This document shows, piece after piece, positions 38,595 through 53,500 of a stretch of DNA of 64,000 nucleotides. The position numbers were made by a program, and so were the translations under genes. Within the stretch, counting starts at the first letter, position 1. Each line of letters opens with the position of its first letter. Origin of the DNA: Nematopogon swammerdamellus (taxonomy: Eukaryota > Arthropoda > Insecta > Lepidoptera > Adelidae); the NCBI GenBank assembly GCA_946902875.1, contig OX336343.1, positions 1,836,754 to 1,900,753 of the forward strand, in the 5' to 3' direction. The notes under the pieces were generated by a model that was not told the DNA's origin, did not search any database, and saw only the letters and a program-made list of their open reading frames with translations.

Positions 38595-41500
38595 GTATGT
38601 TAAATTTATCTTTATTTTGAACCATCATCACAAGTTTCCTTCCACTGATTGCCTGAATTTCCATCCACTGATTGCATTGACTTTAGGTTATTTCTATGCC
38701 TGCCTGTAACATTTAGGTATATATGTCACCAGATAAACTTAGTTTTATTTTCCTCTTAAAGCTGGTGTTTAACCCACTTACAATAAAATTCTTACTACAT
38801 ACTTATACTATTTTTAATGTTTAGCGACACTGGTGAGATACCAGTGAGTGTCGTAAAAATGTAAAAATACCTATGTAAATAAATACTATAAAAAAAGAAA
38901 TTAATTAAAATTAGACACGAAAACACACAATAATTCATACATAAGTTAAATCTGCCATGAAAAAGTTACATAAGTATATACATATTATATTAAATATATA
39001 AGTACCTAGGTATTATCATCAAAACAATGAATGTAATACTTAACACACTCTCACACATGCACGCGCGCACTCACCCTCACACCCTCACACATTGCATCAT
39101 TAACATTTCCCAAATAAGTACTTAGGTAAACGAAAATAAAAATAAAAAAGCCCCAGTTGCACTCCGGGAGTGCCGGCAGAAGTGAAAACTTTTTGTATTT
39201 CCGAAAATAATTCTTAGGTGGTTATAAAAAAAACTAAACACCCTAAACAAAAATTAAGCACCGTAACAGAAAAAAAACAAAAAAAAAATTTGAAGGGGTT
39301 CGAACCCATGGTCAAAAAATACAAATCCTACACTCTTACCATTAAGCCACGAAATCACATAAACGACCAAACGAATATCGGATTCCCTTGATTCGCTTTC
39401 GGCTTTACTGTCACTGAGAGACGAACAGAATTGATCCCGAGCCACTCGTAACTTAACACTTAATGCAATGACTTAAGGTTACATTATAAATAATAAAAAT
39501 AAATCTGTCGCTTTTCGAGATCTGACGCGAGTTTAACATTTTTTACCCACCTAAAAAAGTGCCAAGCGCCGCTAAAGAAGTTTCACTTCAATAATATCAG
39601 AATAATAAAATTATCACACCAACAGGACTGGATCAAGTAACCCCCAATTACATAAGTTAGTTGCTTGTAAGTTCACAAATGGAACAGATGCCAACAGCCC
39701 TTCAGCTAAGTTAGCTGGTTGCAAGTTCACAGCGTCCGATTTCAAGAACTACCTGACCAGTAAAGAAATTAACAATTTCATACAAGAATTGGTGAACCGT
39801 GAGCCGGATTTCGTCACTGTGGTGCCCCTCACTCCGAACACGCGGATGAATAACACCATCCGAGTTGTGGAGATAAAGACTGATCAGGGGGTCAAGAAAA
39901 AAGGGGTTCTAGTTATTGGAGGTTGGTGTTGGTCTTTTTTTTTTTATGGAATCTGACACGGTTGGCCACATCGCCTACAGCATCCGTGATGTCAGCCCAT
40001 AACACCGGGTGAACTTGGTGCCACGTCACGTGCTTCCCTTCGGTCGTGCCGGCTACACTGAACTGGACGGAAAACACAAACTATTTACATAGCCGTTTCG
40101 ACCGACCTTTTATTCAGTGCGGTGGTACCAACCCGGGCGGGTTAAACCCTAACACCTAGTAATATAAGAAGGGAGTCATATCACTTAGTCGCCTTTTACG
40201 ACATACACGGGGAGACATGCAGTGGGGTTATTCTTTTAAAGTACCGGCCCCACACGGTACATCATGCCGATTATGCCGATGTGTGTGTATGTTTTCAGCA
40301 TTAGATCCGATGGCCTGGGCCGCTGCCATGAGTGTCCTTGAGTTGGCCATGAATATGCTCACCGACCCACAGTTTCGCACGCCATACCTCACTGATTATG
40401 ACTGGTAGGTATATGAAATTAATTAAATGATTTTTTTTTTTATAGTAAGCGCGACATGTGGCACCGAACCACCCATAAGGTGCCTCGACACCCATAGACT
40501 TTCGGTCGCATGCGGGGGCAGCGAATGCCATGCCGGCCTGACAGGTGCCCATTCACGCCTCTCTTGAAGGACCCGAGACTATATTTGGGGGGAAATATGT
40601 GGGCAGGGAGAGCATTCCAGAGTTTACCGGTTCTGTGGAGAAAGGATCTGCAGAACCGATTGGTACGCATCCGCGGTAAGTCCAGCGTATAGGGATGCAA
40701 TCCCTGCCCAGTGCGCGTTGTACGGAGGTGGAAAGGGGACGAGACGGTGGTGGAATCGCGTTATACTCGTAGATGGCAACACAGATGAAAATACTATATG
40801 CTAGATAGGCAATCAAAAGCGCTCCGAATGGGAAGAGGAGTCTACCTACATGTCAGTCAGTCAGTCAATCAGCGTTTATGCGTTCACTGCTGGGAATAAG
40901 CCTCTCCTAAGTGTAAGGGTAAGAAAGATCCCGTGCTAAAAGACGAAAATAATTGTGAACCGCTGGTGTTTTTTTTTTATAGACAGCCGGCGCGGGTTTC
41001 TGTACCCAATACTTCAACGGAAGATCAGACACATAGCCAATAACACCATTCCTCGCGAAACCACGCTCAGAGAGGCGCCATGCCGGCTATGAGGCGGACA
41101 ATAAAAAGCGGCGGGTGGCCGAGTGGTTTGGGCATCGGCTTCTCATGCGAGAGGTCCTCGGTTCGAATCCGGTCGGCGTGTACCAATGAGTTTTTTCTGA
41201 CGAAAAAATTTACGTGCATACCTACACCTGCTGCTTCACCGTTCGGAACCGGTGTAAAACTGTAGGTCCCTTCCCTTGCCCCTTACTAGGTGGTAGGCTC
41301 AAATTGTAGCCGACTGGGTTGATACCACCGTACTGGATGTAAGATGGCCGCATAGCAGCCTCGGCTGTGTTCTCCTCTTGTCCAGTATAGCCAGCAATCC
41401 AGGGAAGTCTCCGGTATGGCACCTACCTTCTCGGAGGTGATATTGGCTGGTCGGAGCATGCGCTTTGGCCCCTCTGACTCAGCCACCCATACCGGATTAC

Positions 41501-44500
41501 TTACATAAAAAAAAAGGTGTCGTTTAATTTATTGACACGCCTTTTGAAGATTAATACATACTAAAGTACCGTGTGAGGCCGGTACTTAAAAAGAATAGCC
41601 CCACTGCATCTCTCCCCGTGCATGTCGTAAGAGGCGACTAAGGGATAAGGACAAGATACTGCGCTAAAGGACGACAGGCTAGCCCCTTCTCACCTTGGCG
41701 CAGTCCTTCCACCTAGTCATGCAGCAGGTGGGTTCGTCGTGCCTTACTTGCTGCTTGATAGTTGTCTTGTCCGTATACTGTGCTAAACGTGGCGGTCGGT
41801 GTTGTGCTGTAATTTGCCAGAGTCCTTATAGCACAACACCGATTACTCTGCTTATACTGATTGTTGGGATACAGCGTGTGTTATGTATGTATATATACTA
41901 AAGTTGCCAAACAGGTACCTGATCCCAGCTGGCAACCCAGACGGTATGGACTACACACTGTCAGCTCGCGACCTCCCGGTCTCCTCGCTCGCGGTGTGGT
42001 GTCTCAACATGACCGGAGCGCGCTCCCGCCCCGCGCTGTGGCACAAGAACCTCGCCGGACAGAGCGAGGGATGCTTCGGCACCAACATTGACAGGAACTT
42101 CGCTTATCATTGGCAGGGTGAGGGATATTTTCAATATGGAATCATTTTTGACTAGGTTTTTTTTTTTGTAAACCAGCATGGCTGGCTGTGCCGAGAGACC
42201 AATGGTGCAGTCGACAGAGCCAAAATCACCTCTTCTCGCGAAACCACGCTCAGTTAGGTGCCATGCCAGCAGATTTGCGGACTGTTGCTAGGTTGTCTAG
42301 CCCGTTAATACGACTAGGTAGCAAAATTATTCAAGGTTTAGGGAAATTTTCAATATGGAATCATTTTTGACTAGGTAGCATAATTATTCAAGGTGAGGGA
42401 AATTTTCAATATGGAATCATTCTTTACTAGGTAGCATTCAAGGTGAGGGAAATTTTCAATATGGAATCATTTTTGACTAGGTAGCAAAATTATTCAAGGT
42501 GAGGGAAATTTTCAATATGGAATCATTTTTGACTAGGTAGCATTCAAGGTGAGGGAAATTTTCAATATGGAATAATTTTTTACTAGGCAGCAAAATTATT
42601 CAAGGTGAGGAAAATTTTCAACATGGAATCTTGTTGACTAAGTAGCAAAATGATTCAAGGTGAGGGAAATTTTCAATATGGAATCATTTTTGACTAGGTA
42701 GCAAAATTATTCAAGGTGAGGGAAATTTTCAATATGGAATCATTTTTGACTAGGTAGCAAAATTATTCAATGTGTAGGTATAATAGGTTCAACTACCTAT
42801 GAGTTAAAAACCGGCCAAGTGCGAGTCGAACTCGCGCACCGAGGATTCCATATCGCCATGCCATGGTCAGCCAGCCCCACTCACGCAATCTATGGCGTGT
42901 TTTATGAAATTTATTTATTTTGGCACAAACAACATAAATATGTCACACACGTACAACCTTCGATCATCAAAAATGTAACTATTTTTTCCGTCTACGGTCG
43001 GTCACACCACACGTCAAAATAAAAATTACTATAATTTACAGAAATGCTTCATATTAGTTAAAATGCTTCATACTAGTTTTCGGTAGATGGCGCGCATACC
43101 CTTTTTAGTTTCTTGTATGGGTTTTTTTTTACTTTTTCTCATTTTTATTATTTGTTGTTATGTCGGCCATAATAAATAACACATATTCTGTGAAAATTTC
43201 AACGGGCTACCTATTGCGGTTCAAGAGATACGAGACGGACGGACGGACAGACAGACGGCGGCGTAGGCTTAGTAATAGGCTTCCGTACGGGATACGGAAA
43301 CCTAATGATGATGTACCATACTAAATATGCATTATGCCTCAATGAAATATTGTTAATGTTGTGTGTTCTTTATGGCGAAATAAATATCTGATTCTGATTC
43401 TGATTGTGAATCTGCAGACGATGCGACCAACAGCTCGCCCCAGCGGCCCTGCTCCCAGCGGTACCACGGACAGAAGCCGTTCTCTACAGTGGAGGCCTGT
43501 GTCCTGCGCCAGTACGTCGACCGCTTGGCCGGAGTTCTCGATATCGCTATCCACCTGAGTGCCGTCTATCAACAGGGGAAGGTATTATTTTATATTCTTT
43601 ATTCTTTATTCATGATTCGTATGGTAGTACACTACGCTTGAATTTGTCCTGTTTAGTTTTTACAATCCGGTTCGATTACACCCACAAAGAAGAGCCGGCA
43701 AGAAACTTCGCAGGGTAATTTTTTTAACGTCTTCGATTACAATACATTGTGACTAGCTACACAATAGACACCGCTTACAGTGTTGAGATACAGTTTGAGA
43801 GCTAGAATAACGATAATAATTTAAGCTTGATAATTCTGACCACATAACATCAAAAGTAAAAGTATAAATAAAATCAGGTGTATAGAGCCTTTGTCAGAAA
43901 TTGTTGATACATATCGTATCAAGTCATGTTCATATATTAGCTTTCGCCCGCGGCTTCGCTCGCGGTAGACTCGGGAGATAGAGATAGAGATTTTTTTTTA
44001 TGTAAACCAGCGTGGGCGGGTGCTCCGAGAGACCAATGGTGCAGTCGACAGAGCCAAAATAACCTCTCCTCGCGAAACCACGCTCAGTTAGGTGCCATGC
44101 CAGCAGATTTTCGGACTGTTGCAAGGTGGTTGCAAGGCTGTCTAGCCCGTTAATACGACGCTTGAAGACACCCAGGTTAAAAGATTCGCGAAACACACTC
44201 GCCGTGAGACAGTTCCACACCCTAGCGGTGCGACAAAGAAACGATTTAGAGAACCGATGGGTTCTCAAAAGCCCAATGTCAACAACAAAAGGGTGCTGAG
44301 TCTCTCTGCGACGACGACGAGTCATGCGGAGGTAGGACAGGTGGCAGGGAATAAGGGATGCTATTATAGTTGCACAGAGCAGCGTCCGTGATAGTATCTG
44401 TAAAACAGACTAAGCGAACCCACAAATCGTCTGTGACTCAGGGACTCCAGACCATCTGTAAGTTTCTGGTCACCAACAAGATGGATGGCTCGGCGCTGTA

Positions 44501-47500
44501 TCGAGTCCAAGGATTCTAGCAGTTTTATAGTAGCAGATATTAGTCCCTATACGCTGGAGTTACCGCGGATGCGTACCAATCGGTTCTGCAGATCCATCCT
44601 ACACAAAACTGCAAAGGTGTGGAACGGGCTCCCAGGGAATATCTTTCCCCACTCCTACAATCCACGCAGCGACATTAAAGTCCACCTCCAAGCCGGACTG
44701 GCACCTCCTCGGCGGTGAAATTGGAATCATTGGTCAACTCAGCCCACAGCCCACTCAGCCCGCGGGCTGAGTGGGCTGTGGCTGTGGCGGGCTGACTGAC
44801 CCCTATGAAATATGTTTTTATTTTTCATAGTCAACTCAGCACGCGGGCCCAGTTGACCACTTTGAAACTCTAACTTAGCCCACTCGGGCAGAGCCACCCA
44901 GTTCGGAAGCAATAAAAAAAAAGAACCGGTAAACTCTGGAACGCTCTCCCTGATTTCCCCCCAAGTATAGTCTCGGATCCTTCAAGAGAGGCGTGAATGA
45001 GCACCTGTCACGCCGGCATGGCATTCGTAGCCCCCGCATGCGACGGAATGTATGTAAGTATGTGGTATTCAATCAGACCACCTAGCTCAATTAATCTCTA
45101 TTTATCATGCACTGATTAAAAATAAAAATATTGCCATCAGGACATCGAGATTAATAAATGAGGACAGAATAAATGCCTTAAATATAGATTTAAAAATCGA
45201 ATATTCACAAATAGCTAGCGACACCAGTTTCAAATCCTTCTTTAACACTTTTGTCACCTATATTGATAAACATATGCCCTTAAGGCGAAAGTCTGTACTT
45301 AAAAAGAAAAAGTTTGTAGAATGGGCGACACCAGGCATTGTAGTATCTAAAGAAAAACTTTTTTTATTGTATGAATTATTGAAAGATAAAAAATGTAGTG
45401 TCTTCAGAGCATACGTCTCTTCTTATAGTAAAATATTTAAAAAAGTATCCATAAGTGCCAAACAGATATTTCTGAAAAATAAATTATTAAGCTCCGACAA
45501 TAAAATAAAAATGGCCTGGAATATAATTAAAGACGAAACAGGCAGATCTATCAGGGATGAGAATGTACAAGTAGAATTAAAAATTGGAGAAAGTCTTATA
45601 ACTGATTGCAGCAGTGTTGCAAATCATTTCAATAAATATTTCTCAACCATTGCACATAACAGCACAAAAAATATTATACCTTGTAAAGACATTGCTTTGA
45701 AACATTTGGAAGATTTCACACCTCGCAACACTGTATCAATTGTTTTTGAGCCTGTAACACATTCAGAAATTAAAAGAATACTCCGCGACCTCAAATCAAA
45801 ACGATCACAGGACCTATGGAACATGTCACCAAAGCTGTTAAAATCGTTAATGAGTATCGTGGACCCTTTGTTAGTTGTTATGAATCAGTGTATTGCAAGT
45901 GGAACATTTCCTGATGCTCTAAAAATTGCCAGAGTCATCCCATTATACAAAAAAGGTTGTCATAAAGACATCGGCAACTACCGCCCAGTTTCTCTATTAC
46001 CAGTGTTCAGCAAGGTATTTGAAAAATGTATTGAAAAAAGATTAATCACATTTTTTAATAGGCATAATATTATTAATTTTAAACAATTTGGTTTTCAAAA
46101 GGGCAAGTCTACCGGAGATGCGATTGCATCAATGATCCGATCAGTTTTAACTTCACTAGACCAATCAAAGCAAACATACGGAATTTTTTGTGACCTATCT
46201 AAAGCATTTGACTGCGTAAACCATGATATCATATTAATGAAGCTTGAACACTACGGAGTAAGAGAGAAAGCATTGAATCTATGTGAATCATATCTAAAAA
46301 ATAGAAAACAAATCTGTGATATTAATGGAGTAAAGTCGGGCGTAGAACCTGTCAGTATAGGTGTACCACAAGGCTCAATACTAGGACCACTTCTTTTCTT
46401 AATATATGTTAATGATATATCTAGCTGTGTTCCAGAGGACATAGAATTAGTCATGTTTGCTGATGATATATCTGTTGTCTTGAAGGATTTATGTATGGAG
46501 GAACTACGGAAGTCATTTGTAGTAGTAATAAATTCACTACAGTCATGGTTTCAATCTAATAATTTACTATTGAATGTAAATAAGACTAATGTAATGCACT
46601 TCGCATTGGGTACTCGGAAACGCATACAAGATGACATTGTGAACACTGTAAATGATTTATCCCTCAAAATAGCTAATGAAATTACATTTCTGGGCTTAAT
46701 ATTTGATAATGGATTAACCTGGAAGGCTCATATAGATAAACTAGCAGGCAAACTAAGCTCAGCCTGCTACGCTATAAAAAAAATTAAAGAGCTCTGCGGC
46801 ATTCAAGCCGCAAAGACTGTATACTATGCCTACTTTGACAGTCTTATGTCATATGGTTTAATGTTTTGGGGAAATGCAGCGGAATCAAACCGAATATTTG
46901 TATTACAGAAAAGAGCCCTACGGTGTATACTAGGAATGAAACCTAGAGACACTTGTCGTTATGCATTTAATGAAATAGGAATAATGACTTTACCTGGTGC
47001 CTACATCTTTCAAAACATTTGTTATGCAAGAAAGCATATATTAGTCTCCACTTTTAACTCGGACAATCACAACTATAATACTAGACATAAGGATAACCTA
47101 CTGGGAATAAAACATAGGTTGTCTAAAATGTCAAAAAGTTTTATATGTAATAGTGTTAGATTTTATAACAAAATACCACAGGAAATAAGGAATCTAGGTG
47201 AAAATTCTTTCAAAATAACCCTGAAAAAAATATTAATCAAAAAAAGCTATTACAGTATTAAAGATGCCTTAACTGACGAATTTTGTGATTCTGACACATA
47301 ATAAATTAAGTACAAAAGTATGACATAACGTAATGTTCTCTACTAACTCTAAGACAATGGGTACTTGTGTATCTATTTTATTTTTTAATTTTTCTTACCC
47401 TCGACATTTTATACTACATTGTGGTATGTTACCTGCTTACTAACAAAATCAAATAATGACTTGATAAAATTTCTTATCAAATTTGACGATGGCACTATAC

Positions 47501-50500
47501 ACCGGACTTTTTACATAATACCTATATACTTCAGAAGTTGTCAGAATCACATGATAAATAAATATAATTAATGATGCGATATGAATGTAATTAATTAGTT
47601 ATGCGATAGCGACATGTGGTGGTTTGTGACAGAAACCAGTAGTCCATACAATTTCATAGTAAAAATGTTTTCACTTTGTCATGAACTGCTGCATGTCACA
47701 AATCAGCACATGCGTGTCTAGGCAGTGGCAAACATTTTTGTATAGACCAAGTGGACATTGAAAAAATTTCCAGTGAAGTTTCTTGTCAGTTCTTCTTCGC
47801 TGTGATAATCGAACTGGCGGAATGTTACAATGTAAATATGACAAATCTGAGCGCAGTGTACTGCCAATAGATGCTAAATAAACAATAAACAATAAACAAC
47901 AATGTCCATGGACGTCGCTAGACGGGTGACTCGGCGCCACCATGTCGGCTTACTATAAAAAAAAAGATAGAGAAGAGAAGACAGGTATTAGATTATTCTC
48001 CCTTCCCCTCTCCCCGCGGACATTCCCCCCCCCCCCCCCCCCCCTCCCCCCCTAATTCAACCCCGCTCTTCAATGCCTCCCCCAGTATGGATACAATTAT
48101 TTAAAATCATTTAAAATCCTAAAATCTAATTTTGATATCAATTTAATTTAAGGGTTGATTTAGCTAAAACTCTGAAACACGTTATTATTTATTTCATACC
48201 AAAAGCCTATATATGAATTGTCATATCCCTAACTTGAGAGATGGGTTCCCCATACAAACTTTCATCCCCTATTTCACCCCTTTAAGGTTTTTTTTGAGAC
48301 AAAAGGTAGCCTATCTACAGGTCGGTTAACCAAAGCTGGCGCGTACACAGTACTCACAGCAATGCAATTGTGCAAGTGCGAGTGAGACAGATCGGGGCAT
48401 TACGCATCACGAAAACCCGATCTGTCTCACTCGCACTTGCACAATTGCATTGGTGTGAGTACTGTGCACGCGGCGCGTGCCACGCGCCAGCTTTGGTTAA
48501 GGCGGTGACAAACGCCAAATACGCAAAACATGCAAAAAGTGCGACAAAGAAGGTCCAAAACTGACCAATTGACACACATTCAGAAAATTAAAAAAATACC
48601 AACCTAGATTTTGGTTCCTTACCAACAAAGTGCATTGCTGGTTTTTTTAATAATGAGTAAAAGTAAGTAATAAACATAAAATTAAAAATATATAAAAAAA
48701 GCATGAATTTTTGAAAATCTGAGTATGTGTGTATTATTACAATTTTACAATACCACCGATTCAAAGGTCACAAAGCTCTGAGAAAACTCTATTCAATTTT
48801 TTTTATTATTTTATCCACGAAAGGAGATAAAAATAAAAAACAAAAAACGCCTACATGAAATTATTGACGTAATTCTTCAGTCGGAAGGGTAAAATTTTTG
48901 CCTTCGTCAATTTAGCAGGCACTTCAATACTAGATACAATTTTAGTTCCGGACTCGCTTGCTCGCTCCTGCCCTGCTGCGCCCGCGTGTCGGTCGTCATT
49001 TCTGTCTTCTGTGTTTGGATCGAATGGAAAAAAGATAGGTGGTTAGGTATATTTGTACCGTGTGGGATGGTAATTTAAAATAATAGCCCCACTGCATCTC
49101 TCCCCGTGCATGTCGTAAAAGGCGACTGAGGGATTTTTTTATGTAAACTGACACAGTTTGCTATATCACCTATAACATCCGTGATGTCAGCCCATAACAC
49201 CGGGTGAACTTAGGTGCCATGTCAGTGCTTCCCTTTGGTCGTGCCGGCTACACTAAACTGGACGGAAAATACAAACTATTTCGGGATATGACTCCCTTCT
49301 TTTTTTCCGTCCAGTTCAGTGAAGCCGGTACGACCGAAGAAAAGCACTGACATAGCACCTACTTCACCAGTTGTTACGAGCTGACATCTCGGATGTTGTA
49401 TTGTAGGTGATGTTGCCACCGTGTCATTTTCCGTACCAGTATACAGTACGACCGTATCAGTAATATCTCTCTTCTGTGGTATCTATCAGTATACGCTCCG
49501 GTACGTAACTTGACGGGGCGTTATATGCATGGCTTTCGTTGGTATAACCACAGAATAACTAATAGGTACTGTGGTATAACCATAGAATACTTATAATACT
49601 GGCGTATAGAAGCGACGCTCCGCCTCGAAGCGAGTTTGCTTCCCCCCGCGCCCCGCAGCCCGCGAGCGCTGTCTGGTCGACTTCTGGCGGACGGCTAGTC
49701 AGGCTGGCACCGACTGTCGAGAGGAGAGCGAGCGCACCTTCGAGAGGGAGTAGTAGCTACTTACACGTACGCGCGCGGTTCTTTCGCACTCACAGCACAG
49801 AACAACGATCGGGCCGGCCGCGCCCGCGCGCGCGGTGGACTTCAAACCTCCTTGTTCGCACTTACTTAGAGATGCAAGGCGCAATTTTGCACAAAAATTT
49901 CACTTGAAATTTTGCAGTGAAATTTTGCACTTTCTGCAAAATTACTGTGAAATTTTCATTCTTATGTGAAATAATGAAATTTATGTTACACAAATCAGAT
50001 ATCAATTTGGTTTCTTATTCTTCTTCTTGAGTCAATTTTAATGTCCTACTACTGAGCGCAAGCCTTTCCCATGAACATGGAAGGGAATTGTTATACATTT
50101 CCACGTGACAAGCTGGATTGGAAGCGGTGTCCACAACAATTTTATATGTACTGCTGTGCACAGGTTTCCTCACGGTGTTTTCCTTCACCGGAGCGAATCT
50201 TAATCATATGAACATTTAAAAAAAGTGGCCGCCATTTTGAACTTTTTAGTTACTGGACCGATTGCTTTCAAAGTCGATATCTGGGTGTCTGTGTGGGCTC
50301 TGAATACGAATCCGTTGTCAAAATTTAAAAAAAGTGGCCGCCATTTTGAACTTTTTAGTTACTGGACCGATTGCTTTCAAAGTCGATATCTGGGTGTCTG
50401 TGTGGGCTCTGAATACGAATCCGTTGTCAAAATTTAAAAAAAGCGGCTGCCATTTTGAACTTATTAGTTACTGGACCGATTGCTTTCAAAGTCGATATCT

Positions 50501-53500
50501 GGGTGTCTGTGTGGGCTCTGAATACGAATCCGTTGTCAAAATTTAAAAAAAGCGGCTGCCATTTTGAACTTTTTAGTTACTGGACCGATTGCTTTCAAAG
50601 TCGATATCTGGGTGTCTGTGTGGGCTCTGAATACGAATCCGTTGTCAAAATTTAAAAAAAGTGGCCGCCATTTTGAACTTTTTAGTTACTGGACCGATTG
50701 CTTTCAAAGTCGATATCTGGGTGTCTGTGTGGGCTCTGAATACGAATCCGTTGTCAAAATTTAAAAAAAGCGGCTGCCATTTTGAACTTTTTAGTTACTG
50801 GACCGATTGCTTTCAAAGTCGATATCTGGGTGTCTGTGTGGGCTCTGAATACGAATCCGTTGTCAAAATTTAAAAAAAGTGGCCGCCATTTTGAACTTTT
50901 TAGTTACTGGACCGATTGCTTTCAAAGTCGATATCTGGGTGTCTGTGTGGGCTCTGAATACGAATCCGTTGTCAAAATTTAAAAAAGTGGCCGCCATTTT
51001 GAACTTTTTAGTTACTGGACCGATTGCTTTCAAAGTCGATATCTGGGTGTCTGTGTGGGCTCTGAATACGAATCCGTTGTCAAAATTTAAAAAAAGTGGC
51101 CGCCATTTTGAACTTTTTAGTTACTGGACCGATTGCTTTCAAAGTCGATATCTGGGTGTCTGTGTGGGCTCTGAATACGAATCCGTTGTCAAAATTTAAA
51201 AAAAGCGGCTGCCATTTTGAACTTTTTAGTTACTGGACCGATTGCTTTCAAAGTCGATATCTGGGTGTCTGTGTGGGCTCTGAATACGAATCCGTTGTCA
51301 AAATTTAAAAAAAGTGGCCGCCATTTTGAACTTTTTAGTTACTGGACCGATTGCTTTCAAAGTCGATATCTGGGTGTCTGTGTGGACTCTGAATACGAAT
51401 CCGTTGTCAAAATTTAAAAAAGTGGCCGCCATTTTGAACTTTTTAGTTACTGGACCGATTGCTTTCAAAGTCGATATCTGGGTGTCTGTGTGGACTCTGA
51501 ATACGAATCCGTTGTCAAAATTTAAAAAAAGTGGCCGCCATTTTGAACTTTTTAGTTACTGGACCGATTGCTTTCAAAGTCGATATCTGGGTGTCTGTGT
51601 GGACTCTGAATACGAATCCGTTGTCAAAATTTAAAAAAGTGGCCGCCATTTTGAACTTTTTAGTTACTGGACCGATTGCTTTCAAAGTCGATATCTGGGT
51701 GTCTGTGTGGACTCTGAATACGAATCCGTTGTCAAAATTTAAAAAAAGTGGCCGCCATTTTGAACTTTTTAGTTACTGGACCGATTGCTTTCAAAGTCGA
51801 TATCTGGGTGTCTGTGTGGACTCTGAATACGAATCCGTTGTCAAAATTTAAAAAAGTGGCCGCCATTTTGAACTTTTTAGTTACTGGACCGATTGCTTTC
51901 AAAGTCGATATCTGGGTGTCTGTGTGGGCTCTGAATACGAATCTGTAGTGAACATTTAAAAAAAGTTGCCGCCATTTTGAACTTTTTAATTACTGGACCG
52001 ATTGATTTCAAAATCGATATCTGGGTGTTTGTGTGGACTCTGAATACAAATATGTAGTGAATATTTAAAAAAAGTTGCCGCCATTTTGACCTTTTTAGTT
52101 ATTCGACCGATTGCTTTCAAAATCAATATCTGGGTGTCTGTGTGGGCTCTGAATACGAATCCGTTGTCAAAATAAAAAAAAACGGCCTCCATTTTGAACT
52201 TTTTAGTTACTGGACCGATTGCTTTCAAAATCGATATCTGGGTGTCTGCGTGGGCTCTGAATACGAATCTGTAGTGAACATTAAAAAAAAGTGGCCGCCA
52301 TTTTGAACTTTTTAGTTACTGGACCGATTGCTTTCAAAATTGATATCTGGGTATCTGTATGGGCTCTGAATACGAATCCGTTTTCAAAATTTAAAAATAT
52401 TTGCCGCCATCTTGCACTTTTTAGTTTTGACTACAGATTCATATTTAGAGCCCACACAGACACGCAGATATCTATTTTGAAAGCAATCGGTCCAGTAACT
52501 AAAAAGTTTAAAATGGCGGCCACTTAATTTTGACTACAGATTCGTATTCAGAGCATACACAGACACCCAGACATCGATTTTGAAAGCAATTGGTCCAGTA
52601 ACTGAAAAGTTCAAAATGGCGGCCACTTTTTTTAAATTTTGACTACAGATTCGTATTCAGAGCCTACACAGACACCCAGATATCAATTTTGAAATCAATC
52701 GGTCCAGTAACTAAAAAGTTTAAAATGGCGGCCACTTAATTTTGACTACAGATTCGTATTCAGAGCACACACAGACACCCAGACATCGATTTTGAAAGCA
52801 ATTGGTCCAGTAACTGAAAAGTTCAAAATGGCGGCCACTTTTTTTAAATTTTGACTACAGATTCGTATTCAGAGCCTACACAGACACCCAGATATCAATT
52901 TTGAAATCAATCGGTCCAGTAACTAAAAAGTTCAAAATGGCGGCCACTTTTTTTTAATTTTGACTACAGATTCGTATTCCGAGCCCACACAGACACCCAG
53001 ATATCGATTTTGAAAGCAATCGGTCCAGTAACTGAAAAGTTTAAAATGGCGGCCACTTTTTTTATTTTGATTACAGATTCGTATTCAGAGCCTACACAGA
53101 CACCCAGATATCAATTTTGAAAGCAATCGGTCCAGTAACTAAAAAGTTCAAAATGGCGGCCACTTTTTTTTATTTTGATTACAGATTCGTATTCAGAGCC
53201 TACACAGCCACCCAGATATCAATTTTGAAAGCAATCGGTCCAGTAAATGAAAAGTTCAAAATGGCGGCCACTTTTTTTTTATTTTGATTACAGATTCGTA
53301 TTCAGAGCCTACACAGACACCCAGATATCAATTTTGAAAGCAATCGGTCCAGTAACTGAAAAGTTCAAAATGGCGGCCACTTTTTTTTATTTTGATTACA
53401 GATTCGTATTCAGAGCCTACACAGACACCCAGATATCAATTTTGAAAGCAATCGGTCCAGTAACTAAAAAGTTCAAAATGGCGGCCACTTTTTTTTAATT

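Noticed and set aside
39290..39360. Functional tRNA gene
   Set aside because: B box GGGTTCGAACCCC is good, but the acceptor stem and anticodon arm do not pair well.
50225..51948. A series of 66-106-codon frames with the same protein (NFLVTGPIAFKVDIWVSVWA)
   Set aside because: They are translations of the 108-109-bp tandem repeat in successive frames; codon use and conservation follow the DNA repeat, not a protein.
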